A stretch of 34,255 nt of DNA from Chara braunii (taxonomy: Eukaryota; Streptophyta; Charophyceae; Charales; Characeae). Below are positions 1 to 8,339 of the stretch, in pieces. Under the pieces are notes generated by a model. That model had not been told where the DNA came from, made no database searches, and saw only the letters and a program-made list of their open reading frames with translations. The position numbers were made by a program, and so were the translations under genes. How positions within the stretch are numbered: the first letter of the stretch is position 1; each line of letters begins with the position of its first letter. Location: positions 527,880 to 562,134 of the forward strand of contig BFEA01000602.1 of assembly GCA_003427395.1 (NCBI GenBank). The letters are read 5' to 3'.

Positions 1-100
1 TAGTCTCATTGCTTTGACTATCTTAGGGTAACATTTCCTGCGCCCACGCGGTAGACAATCCGTTTTTCAGATGTTTCCGCCACACCTCTGCATATGACAA

Positions 101-170
101 AACGCGTTAGCTCAGTTGGTTAGAGCTCTGATATTGCAACGTGGAGGTTGCGGGTTTGATTTGATGGACC
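101..170 (+). pseudogene. Degenerate tRNA-like sequence (tRNA relic or SINE head)
   Basis: Positions 108-126 read TAGCTCAGTTGGTTAGAGC, an excellent tRNA D-arm and internal A box. About 30 bases later comes GGTTGCGGGTTTGATT, a decayed version of the T-arm/B box GGTTCGAATC. The anticodon arm is too long: CTCTG/TGGAG pair around an 11-base loop instead of seven. The T-stem and acceptor stem no longer pair. I read it as a tRNA pseudogene or the tRNA-derived head of a SINE, not a working tRNA. ATTGCAA within the loop would give a TGC (Ala) anticodon, but the arm is too disturbed to assign identity. Confidence 0.5.
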
Positions 171-420
171 CTCAACCTCCTTTGCGCACAATCAGTCGGT
201 GTTAGGTTAGCAACCCACATACTTGTCCCCCAACCTGGTATGTGACGTTCAACCTCACGCCCTATCCCGTCTTTCGGTCGGAGTGATAAACTATGCAGAA
301 TAAGCCATTAAAAAACAACAAAACGGAATGTGCCAAGGATTTTTTTAAATATTGAGTGCGCGATCACAGACGGAACTGAAAACCCCTGTGCGATCCGAGT
401 TTTAGTGAGAAAGGACCATA

Positions 421-598
421 GCAGCGAGGTAGAGAGATCTGGGGATGCTTTGGGGTGGGCATTCCACGGGACAACCAAGGGTTGCTGCTGGGACGACGCT
501 GGCCAGAGCTGGGGTGAGTTGTGTTGCCCTGTAACTCGGCAGGATATGGGGGTGTGAGGCGTGGAAGAGCTCGGCAGGGAGTAAGACAGTGTTGGAGA
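421..598 (+). repeat. Degenerate direct repeat, copy 1
   Basis: From GAGGTAGAGAGATCTGGGGATG through GGGACGACGCTGGCC to CAGTGTTGGA this matches 1071-1244 over about 175 bp, with many substitutions. The similarity resumes at 701-731 versus 1371-1403 (GCCGAAGTCGGGTAATGACC / GCCGAAGCCGGATAATGGCC), so the original duplicated unit was about 650 bp long. Confidence 0.7.
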
Positions 599-1070
599 GC
601 CTTGGAAGGGTTAGGGATTTCGAGGTTTTGAACATTTGTAGGACCGCTGCGGTCTATTCTCATGTTTTCTGAATTATGGCAAGTATTCTCAAACATTTTC
701 TCAGCCGAAGTCGGGTAATGACCCCGGTATCCCCAAAAGGGATCGAGGTGACTGAGAGAGGAGATGGTGGGATATCATGCGTCCTAGTACTAGGATGGGA
801 ATAGGGTACAGCAGCAGCGGAGATGATGGCTCTGATGCAGTAAGTCTTGCCAGAGTTGGGTATAGGGGATCAATTGGTATCTGAGTTATTTTCTGAATTG
901 AGAATATGTTTTTGTTTCAAACGAAAATGGTTTAGGATTTTGAGGACTTATAGTAACTCGCTTTAGGCTGTTTAATACTGGTACATTCATGAAACTGCGG
1001 TTGTTCAAAGCTAGAACGACGCTGACCGGTGCTGGGGTGTTGCCCTGTAACCTGCTGATTGCAGGAGCGT

Positions 1071-1244
1071 GAGGTCTGGTAGAGAGATTTGAGGATGCTT
1101 TGGGGGGGCATTCCAAGGGACAACTAAGGGTTGTTGTTGGGACGACGCTGGCCGAAGCTGGGGTGAGTCGTGTTGCTCTGTAACCTAGCCGGGTGGGGAT
1201 GTGAGGCCTGGGAGAGCTCGAGAGGGAATAAGGCAGTGTTGGAC
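1071..1244 (+). repeat. Degenerate direct repeat, copy 2
   Basis: Second copy of the 421-598 unit. A third partial copy of its middle (GACGCTGACCGGTGCTGGGG, then CCCTGTAACCTG) lies just upstream at 1012-1063, so this flank has undergone more than one duplication. It has no coding capacity that I can support. Confidence 0.7.
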
Positions 1245-1506
1245 AATTTTAGAGAGTTTTGTTTGGGAGTTTAGGGGTTCGAAGCATTTGAAAAGAGGTC
1301 AATAATCATTCATAGTTTTTCAACCTCTCCTTTAAAACTCTTGAGTCTCTTCAATCGTTTTCAGATTGATTCTCCGCCGAAGCCGGATAATGGCCCCAAT
1401 ATCTCAAATAACTTGCGTAACTCTATATGGGATGCTGGGCCGGGTTCCTAGCACGTGCTGCTCCCCACGAAGAGATTGGAGTTTTTGTCCCCCACCCGCT
1501 GTCGGC

Positions 1507-1532
1507 GCGAATACCCTTACAAGGGTATCCGC
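1507..1532 (+). other. LTR-terminal hairpin (ATACCCTT/AAGGGTAT)
   Basis: Seven bases inside the LTR, GCGAATACCCTT pairs with AAGGGTATCCGC across a 2-base centre (one A.C mismatch). The antisense solo LTR has the same core at the same distance from its end, but the outer pairs are different (CAA/TTG instead of GCG/CGC) and still complementary. The identical sequence recurs at 25317-25342 in the 3' LTR. Confidence 0.75.
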
Positions 1533-2351
1533 CCTGGTTTTTGCAAATGACAGAAATTAAGTCTGGATTAAAAAGTTTGAGTATACCATGCGAGGCGCGA
1601 CGATGTCCGTGATTTACGTTGACAGGATGTCATTGGTTGACTAGAGTAGGAATTGTGTGGGCGCGCTGGTTTGAGGCGTGCGTGATCTTTTTCATTTTTG
1701 ATCATGATTGTGCAGGCCGACGTTGGTCGCCGACCAGATTTTTATTTTTTTTCTGACTGAGCTAGGGTTAAAAAGATTACGTCTCATTGAGTAGTATGGT
1801 TACCTTTGGCTTTGGCGCATCTGCGGGAGACGGCATCGACACCAACGTGACTTCTGAAGGCGTTTCGGTAGTACGGCGCATCGCGCAGTGTCCGTTTATT
1901 TAGGCGTCAGCCCGAGCTAGAACCAGACTCGGGCCTAGCGCTTTAGTTATGGCGCTGGACTTTCGTCTGAGAGGTTTAGTGGTCGAGATCGAGCGGCGAC
2001 AACGTGGGGAAATCGGAGTGGCACGAAGGGACCGAAAGGGGTCGAGGGCCCGGCGGGGCTATCCCCCTTGGTTCTGCCGGCAGCGGCGTCCGATTGGTGG
2101 TGGCACTTGCTAAGTAATTCGTTTCAGTGCCGCGTTCTTAATAAATTTTGTTGTACTCCAGCGTGTCGTTGACCTGAACGGGATGCCGAATTTTTGAAGG
2201 CCGTCACGGCGGTTGAGGATCGTGAGCGCGCGCCTCTTTTGGTTGCCTACGAGTTCGTGCATGTCGGGGCGTCGACAGAATTCCCCTACCCGGCCCGCCT
2301 CGAAGAGACGGACCGAAGAGGCCAATACTTAAAGGGTGGTGGGGTCCGTGG

Positions 2352-3042
2352 TCATGGCTTCCCTTGCAACCCACTTTGGGGAGTGTCAGTAGCCTGAGGC
2401 AAGGGGGAAGTCGGAGAACACTCCGAGCGGGCCGCCGGGAGGCGGCAGTTGACTAAGGACCGTACCGGACCCAGTCCGTCAAGGACCATGCTCAGGCCTC
2501 ACGGCAGGCCNAACCTTTAGTGTTGAGGCCAGTNGTTTGGAAGAAGGTTTGGCCGGTGGNAGCCCGAGGGGGCGGTAGGCTTCAAACAGCACTGAGGAGG
2601 CAGTGGTGACAGCCTGCCGGGTGGAGACCAGTTGGGTACAGGGGCAAACAGGGACTAGTCGGGCCGTGGCAGNTGTCCCCCCGTAGCCTCCGTAGGGTAG
2701 CCGAAGCAAAGGGGGCGCCCCTACCGCTCGACTATGTGACTAAGCATCGTTATGAGGATAACAGACTCGGGTAGGAGGGGATAGCGGACAGGACAGATAG
2801 CAGAGCGCTGATCCGCTGTGTCACGAGGAGCGGAGCACTGTGGAGAGGGACGAACGAGCAGAGGTGCAGTGACGAAGGGCAGACTGGGAGGGATGGACCT
2901 GGGCGCATTTTTGCGTCGGGTACATCCAGCAGGGGAAGGAACGATGGTGGGGAGATGACCGGGTCGGGGCAACTAGGGGAGCCGCTGCGCTGAGGCGCTG
3001 GCGGACGGTAGTGAAAAGGGGCGTGGAGCGGGGAGGCCGGGG
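2352..3042. other. 691-bp block identical in both LTRs, with shared ambiguous bases
   Basis: Positions 2352-3042 match 26161-26851 base for base, including N at 2511, 2534, 2560 and 2673 (26320, 26343, 26369, 26482). Sequence on both sides of the block differs by several percent. Shared Ns cannot be biological. The likely cause is one consensus contig placed in both LTRs during assembly; recent gene conversion is a weaker alternative. Any translation through this block is unsafe. Confidence 0.9.
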
Positions 3043-3403
3043 CTGTAGGGCGATTTGGGCCGGGTCACTACGGCGGCTAGGCAAGGCGCTGAGGAGCAAT
3101 GGGCATGAAAGTGGGAGAGCGGAGTGTCGAAGAGCAGGGTGTGAAGACGGTGAAGAAGGGGAGTGAACTAGGACGAGGCCTAGCGCCGGGTGCATGCGCA
3201 GCAGGGCGGAGCGGAGGGCTGCGGGGACGGCCGCCACGACACAGTGAGGCGAAGTGGATAGGCAGCGGGCAGCAGGAGAGACGAGCAGTAGAGGGCAGCG
3301 ACGTGCAAAAGAGGGAACGAACCCGGGCTGGAAAGTGAGTCGGGTGCATGTGAAGATTACGGGCTATGGCCGAAGCTGGAGGGGGGGATGCGGAATGTGA
3401 AAA

Positions 3404-3970
3404 CCCGCCCGATTCTTGATGAAAACGGGCGGGAAGAGAGTCAATCTAGAGGTTTTCAGGTAGGGCGAACCCAATTTCGAAGTTAGTTTTAGCAGAAAGG
3501 TAGTAAATAGGAAGTTAGTTGAAAAAAGGGCTGCGCGGAGGCATGGTGGAGTGAGGAAAGAGGAAGGGAAAAACGAGTGTATTTTGCTCGTTTGTGAGTG
3601 GATTTGGGCAGGGAAAGAAGTGATCTCAGGGTTTTGACCCCGATCGAATTGAATGAGATAGTCAGATTGAGCAAAGAGTCAGTGTGGTGAAAGTTAGTAG
3701 GATAAGAAGTGCGCGGAGGCTATGGCAGGACCAGACGAGAAGAGAAGCGGGAAAACAGGGAACTCACCAGATTCTTGGTGAGATCGGGTGAGTGGAGAAG
3801 CATTTTTAAGAGTTTGAGGTCAGGCGAATTCGTTAGTACAGATAGAAGAGTGAGGGGATCAGTAGATTAGGAATTAGTAGGGAAAGTTAGTTCGCAAAGA
3901 CAATGAAAGGAGTAGGTGTAAAAAGGAATGAATCCACCCGTGATTTGGGGGTAGATTCGCTCGAATTTGG
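3404..3970 (+). repeat. Hairpin cluster with GATTCTTG-type loops in the LTR
   Basis: Successive inverted repeats occur at 3404-3411/3426-3433 (CCCGCCCG/CGGGCGGG, loop ATTCTTGATGAAAA), 3571-3577/3587-3593 (AAACGAG/CTCGTTT) and 3762-3768/3787-3793 (ACTCACC/GGTGAGT, loop containing GATTCTTGGTGA). A further one near 3930-3958 pairs GAATCCACCC with GGGTAGATTC, one mismatch. The first and third share the GATTCTTG(A/G)TGA loop and similar downstream sequence (AGGT..AGG.CGAA), pointing to an old duplication of about 360 bp. In the 3' LTR the third stem is a perfect 11 bp (27571-27581/27592-27602). No coding frame is present. Confidence 0.6.
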
Positions 3971-4035
3971 CTTGCCTCGACGAGAGAGATGGCGTGAGGA
4001 TGGTAACTGAGGGGGAGGCTTATCTGTCGGCTGCA

Positions 4036-4235
4036 GCAATGCCCATCCTATCGATGGGATGCTCTCTCTCTCCCTCCCTTGTAATTGCGCTGTATATGTG
4101 GGTGTATCTTTCCGCGTCCTAACGCCAGGTTCATTCGGCTTGGTTCATCCGACCGAACAAGGAAGTAGAGAAGCAAGTTGCTTACCTGTTGGTCTGGGAA
4201 GACTGTGCCGCCCGTTCCTTGCCCGAAAAGGGCGG
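4036..4235 (+). other. Short hairpins beside a CT-rich tract in the LTR
   Basis: CCCATC-CTATC-GATGGG lies at about 4042-4058 (7-bp CCCATCG/CGATGGG in the 3' LTR, so the stem is kept). It is followed by a CTCTCTCTCTCCCTCCC tract and then CCGCCC...GGGCGG near 4209-4236. Individually these are close to chance expectation. The rest of 4240-5200 is rich in GTTGCTG-type low-complexity sequence with no supportable gene. Confidence 0.35.
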
Positions 4236-5210
4236 GGGCAGACTTCAACTGCAGCGACAACGGCTACTGTGAACTCGGAGTTTGTTGTTGCTGGGTATTT
4301 AACTTGCCACTGTGGTCAGACTGGGCGTGGCCACTAATATTGAACTCAGACACTATCGTGCCGCTCTTCAGATCTGTGTGATCGTGGCGTGACTGCAGCT
4401 TTGTACACCTGTTCAGTTTGCGGGTGGCGGTTTCTGGGCCTTTGCCCGCCTAAGGTGTTGCTGATGTGATTGTATAAATTGGTTGTGCGACCCGCGGTTG
4501 CCGATAGCGGCCACGCAGGCTGCACATCCAAGCGGTATTGCGAGGACTAAGGTTGCTGTTGCAGCGGTGTGGAGACTATTGTTGTTGCTGAACTAAGGGC
4601 CGCCCGCTCTGTTGCGCGGAACAGCGAGGAGGAAGGAGTAGGTTGCGAAACAGCAGCCTTATTTGCTGCCCTTTTTATTGTGAACTGCTGTGTTGATGAT
4701 GATCGTGTAGGTCGCGGTGTAATTGCTGGGTTGCTGCGCTAAACTTCAACTTTGTTGTGCCTCACTGCACGCTTGGCAGTGCTGCGATGTTGAAGGGCAT
4801 ATAGGGTGTGCGCTGCGTCGGGTGCTGTTAACTAAGGCTGCGTGGCTGCAGTTTTGCCAAGGAGAGGGAGGGTGGTTGCGAGGTGAAGGGAGGTCACCGT
4901 CGCAGGTTGGAAAAGTGCCTGGAAAGGGAGGGGTTATCGCTGTGATTCGAGAGTTGTCAGAAGAGTTGGGTTCGACAGTTTGACTCTAAGTTGACCAAGC
5001 TTGACCTTCATTAAGGGGCCCTCAGGCGCGTCAAGATATCAAGGCCCTCTCTCGCGAGTCTGAGCGCACCATTCTTGGATCTGAGAGGCTAGATCTTTCT
5101 ATCTCTAACCTTCTTACTCTAAGTCCAGTGTATTGGTTCTGAGAGGACCGCGGCAGGTGGGATTGCAACCCGTAATCCGCGTCAAGACTCTCTGGGGAGT
5201 CAGCCCACCG

Positions 5211-5258
5211 ATTGCGGGAGCTCTGCCGGAACTCAGGAGGAGTTCTGGAGACAGGGAA
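5211..5258 (+). promoter_or_regulatory. Conserved structural block: GAGCTC palindrome plus 9-bp covarying stem
   Basis: CCGGAACTC (5226-5234) pairs fully with GAGTTCTGG (5240-5248) around AGGAG, allowing one G.U pair. The GAGCTC palindrome at 5218-5223 lies just upstream. The same block occurs in the antisense solo LTR (16681-16735), where two stem pairs have changed on both sides (A-U to G-C, C-G to U-A) and pairing is kept. It lies just upstream of CTTTATAAACCC (about 5281-5292), which could be a second TATA box. Retroviral dimerisation signals also use self-complementary hexamers, but that role is only a guess here. Confidence 0.65.
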
Positions 5259-5530
5259 TTGAAAGGTAATTGTTGCCTTCCCTTTATAAACCCAGATATT
5301 AGCCCCTACCTGTACCACCTGTTGTGTTTTAACTGCGTATATGGCATGCATCCCTATTTTGATTTTAGTTTGACTGAAATGATATGACTCAGATTAAATA
5401 AAGGAATGCGTGAGGAAACTCAGTCCCAACGTTTTTGATTGACTGAAGGCAAATTTGTTCAAGAAAAGGGGTTGCATCTGGGGGAAGGGTGAGAGAAAGG
5501 AAGTTTGCTTGAGATTGGAAGGGTCCTGCG

Positions 5531-6354
5531 GGGTCAGACATGTTCCATAAGATTGGATGGCCTGATAGGTGTGTTTTATTCTTCGGATTGCATTGAGAAT
5601 CAGACAGGTTCCATAAGATTGGATGGTCTGATTGCTCTGACTTGCGAGGGTTTGACTGTGGTCGACTTTCAGGGACCAAGCCTGTACCATAAGATTGGAG
5701 GGCTTGGTTGCCATGCTTAAATTGGGGTTTACTTTGTTTTGTTAGTTCTTGGATCGAGGGGGTCTGGGCAAGTCCATAAGATTGGACGGCTCAACCCCTT
5801 TATGTTTTATTATGAGGGGGTAATTCTCGCCAAAGCATGTCCATAAGATTGGACGACTTTGGACTCATGATGCACACAGTTGGATCAGAGAGAAACGAAC
5901 CTGGCAGAGGACCAAATATGTTCCATAAGATTGGATGGTCTGGCCCAATGCCTCGCACATGTTGGAACCCAAAAGGTTATAATTTGGCTATACCTTATAC
6001 TATTCTATCTATGAACACGCTAGTCAGACACGGGTTCCATAAGATTGGATGGTCGGGCTATAGCTTATCATAAGTTGAAAAGAGTATAACTAAGAGTAAA
6101 ACTGAAGGTAACCTGGGCCGACCGAGCATTGTTTCTATGATGAATAGCTCAGTCCTACGCCCCCTTGAAGACTAAGTTCATATATATATATATAACTTGG
6201 GTATTAAACAGTTCAAGGCGACTAAGCCTTGTTTCTAAGATGAACGGCTTAGTCATATGCCCAAAAGGAAGAGAGAAGTAGTGGTGCCACTTGTTCGTGT
6301 ATACTCAATGGCTGAGTCAGGCATTTTCCATAAGATTTGATGGATTGACTTTAT
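5531..6354 (+). repeat. Array of ten hairpins with conserved CCATAAGATTGG loop
   Basis: The core CCATAAGATTGG occurs at 5545, 5611, 5687, 5774, 5841, 5923 and 6037, and as CCATAAGATTTG at 6328. Two divergent members keep TAAGAT or TATGAT in the loop (6120-6154, 6220-6254). Flanking arms differ between members but pair: ATCAGAC/GTCTGAT (5599/5626), ACCAAGCC/GGCTTGGT (5675/5701), CCAAAG/CTTTGG (5830/5857), GACCA/TGGTC (5910/5936), GACTAAGCC/GGCTTAGTC (6220/6246). Inside the arms, CCA/TGG or GTCC/GGAC close the same TAAGAT loop. Spacing is irregular (66-114 bp), unlike a simple satellite. The array repeats in the 3' LTR at 29351-29977 without its last two members. Confidence 0.85.
6181..6194 (+). 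repeat. (TA)n tract at an LTR indel edge
   Basis: TATATATATATATA lies at the left edge of the ~455-bp stretch (about 6181-6638) that is missing from the 3' LTR, so it may have been the deletion breakpoint. Confidence 0.6.
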
Positions 6355-6639
6355 GCCTTATGTAAGCTGGGTATAAGGGGATAAAGCATTGAGAGGTACG
6401 AACTATTGTTTGCAAAGTTTGACTTAGGATGACGAGAGTACTTACCTTTGTGGTTTAGTATTGCATGTGGCTGAGTAAGGGTACTACTTGGTTTGGGTTT
6501 AACTTGATAGGTAGTTGTTTTAGAGGCTCGCCACGTGCTAGAGCGATAAGAGTTAGTTTCGATTCCTGCATTTTTTTAGCTAAGTTTTTTTACTTAGGTC
6601 AATTTTGTATTTTCTTGGATCTTTTATTATACTTAACCT

Positions 6640-6965
6640 TGTATAAATTTTGGTGAGCTACTTTCTCTACGGGGAGCGCTGCCGAAATTTCTGCAAATCA
6701 AAGGAGTTAGTCAAACTTTGACTTGTCAAAGTTCAACTTGTCTAAAGTTTATATATGACTTGGTAAAAATCTGAAAAATCTACTTTTCTAAAGGGAGTGT
6801 TCCCCAAATTTTTGCTAATTCAGGGAGTTGGACAAAATTGGACTTTGGAAAGTCAAAGACTATTTTTGGTTTCATATTCGGGCTGATATAAATTCTGAAA
6901 AGACACTTTTCTTACGGGAAGCGCTGCCAAAATTTTCTTGATTTACAGGAGTTAGGTTATATATT
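6640..6965 (+). repeat. Three degenerate ~120-bp tandem units in the LTR
   Basis: Three successive units share the order AAAT(T/C)..., TACTTTTCT-like, ACGGGAAGCGCTGCC-like, AAATTT-TTGC-like, GGAGTTAG/GGAGTTGG. Their CGGGGAGCGCTGCC, AGGGAGTGTTCCCC and CGGGAAGCGCTGCC segments start near 6670, 6799 and 6915. The 3' LTR keeps them at 30030-30290 with a 59-bp deletion after the first. Function is unknown and there is no coding frame. Confidence 0.65.
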
Positions 6966-7504
6966 GACAGGTGTCGATTCTGGCGATCCACCCTGAATAG
7001 GGGAGATTCTACCATTAATCTACCTTTGCTTTGGGCACTGGCTTAGAGGTAGGCTTATACTTAGTTGGCATGTAACTTTGAGTGAGAATGTGCTATGAAG
7101 GTTCATATCCCATATGCTGATGATTTAGCTTGGGCATTGACCTCTCTTATGGTACATGCCTCTCTTGGACATTCGATTCAGGACTTTGACTAGTTTTTGC
7201 TTGATTTTACGAGGGTCATCTTCTGTTATCACTGATAACAAGTCGGTTGCCGATTCGTCGGTTTGCGATTCAACTCCAATCCACTCTTGCCACTCGACCT
7301 AAAGACTTTAGCCCTGTGGTTTGAATTATTTCATTGTGTTTTCACCCGAACTTTATTGAATGGTCATTTAACAAAAGTACTGAGTATTTATTTTGGGGAG
7401 TTGCACAAGAGTGAGATTTATATGGCTAAAGCGAGGGGTACGAGTGCAGAGAATTGTTGAAGTTGACCCCGTGTAGTGCGTGGACTTTTGGATGAATCTT
7501 TGAT

Positions 7505-7558
7505 GTGATTGCAGGTATGGTTGTGGTCCGGCTTCTGGATGTGGCTGCCTGCAATTAC
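7505..7558 (+). other. 11-bp inverted repeat upstream of the LTR TATA box
   Basis: GTGATTGCAGG (7505-7515) and CCTGCAATTAC (7548-7558) are complementary with one G.U pair, about 50 bp before the TATA box. In the 3' LTR one base has changed (CCTGCGATTAC), still a pairable G.U. This is longer than expected by chance for a loop of this size, but only one family shows it. Confidence 0.5.
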
Positions 7559-7610
7559 ATACATATATGGCTGAGAGGAGTCCCACTATGACTGTGAGAA
7601 GTGATTGTCA

Positions 7611-7620
7611 TATATAAATA
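7611..7620 (+). promoter_or_regulatory. Candidate LTR TATA box
   Basis: TATATAAATA matches the plant TATA consensus and is preserved at 30916-30925. The downstream stretch (TATGTATATACTTATATGGG) has a recognisable counterpart next to an AT-rich TATA-like tract in the antisense solo LTR. Transcription from about 7640-7650 would make U3 about 6.1 kb and R-U5 about 1.05 kb. This is inference from position and motif. Confidence 0.5.
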
Positions 7621-7817
7621 AGCCTTATGTATATACTTATATGGGCCTAGGGTACGTGCGTGATTTACAATGATCGTGCGCAAGGGTGAGCCAGATTATG
7701 GCTTGAGAGAAAAAGGGAGATCCCCCTTTATCCTTTTGTTTTTTAGAGATTTTATAGTCGGATGTTGGTCCTGGGCCGGGATTCAAGGTCCTTGTCCAGA
7801 ACATCCCAAGCCCTAGA

Positions 7818-8019
7818 CTCTGCAGGGAAGGAATCTGCCCCCGTGCAGAGCCTATTTGCCTTAACTGCTGAGACGCTCAGACCAAAGGCCGGAGGTCTCA
7901 CGGCGGCTGCACGACTATTCCTTTAGCCGTGCAATGTCGTGAAGGATTAGACCCTCACGACACTTCGAGTCTGACACTTGAGNGTCATAAGCGGTACTCG
8001 GATCCACGAGGGACCGCTT
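7818..8019 (+). promoter_or_regulatory. Run of hairpins in the predicted R/U5 leader
   Basis: Consecutive stems are CTCTGCA/TGCAGAG (7818/7844), TGCACGACT/AGCCGTGCA (7908/7925, one mismatch; a perfect 9 bp in the 3' LTR), TGTCGTGA/TCACGACA (7935/7955) and AAGCGGT/ACCGCTT (7989/8013). They follow the TATA box by 200-400 bp, where the RNA leader would lie. Structured leaders are usual in LTR elements for packaging or translation control; no specific role can be assigned. Position 7983 is an N. Confidence 0.5.
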
Positions 8020-8339
8020 GATTATGGGCACTACATAGTATGCCATCATTGCGATTGCTTGCGTACGTTTACATTGCTAGTCGATATGAGTGGGCCCTGC
8101 GTCTGCACCGTTTTATACTAAGCCTCGCGCGCGACGCCCATTTGACTTTCGCATTGAAAAGTTATGGGTTGGTTACCGAGGGGTTAGGAGCGTTGTCGCG
8201 TTGTTTGTGTTGTGTCGTGTTCTATGTGCGTGTGTGTGTAAGTGGTGTGCGCGTGGTGTGTGGGATGCGTCCTAGTCGACCGACGTCGAGCCGCGCTTGG
8301 GACTTCAGCCACCCAAGATGTCGGTTCGCGTGCGGGCCC

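Larger units (their letters stand above)
1..1499. other. Left flank of the giant element; no gene seen
   Basis: No convincing coding frame lies here; the short frames overlap repeated sequence. It holds a tRNA-like stretch near 101-170 and degenerate direct repeats (421-598 and 1071-1244, with smaller matching pieces at 1012-1063, 701-731 and 1371-1403). It ends at CCCGC immediately before the TGTCGG start of the 5' LTR. Nothing regulatory can be assigned. Confidence 0.6.

Noticed and set aside
1495-1499. CCCGC as a target duplication with the CCCCC after the 3' LTR
   Set aside because: Four of five bases match, but the right side is a 23-base C-run, so the match carries no weight.
2479-2709. 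Minus-strand frame with unknown residues, repeated at 26288-26518
   Set aside because: It spans ambiguous bases in the suspect identical block and has no domain.
2821-3349. Overlapping minus-strand Ser/Pro/Arg-rich frames
   Set aside because: The two LTR copies differ by frame-changing and stop-changing substitutions here, and composition reflects GA-rich plus-strand sequence.
5531-6354. CRISPR array
   Set aside because: The repeated unit is only about 12 bp, spacing is irregular (66-114 bp) and flanks are complementary; the context is a eukaryotic LTR.
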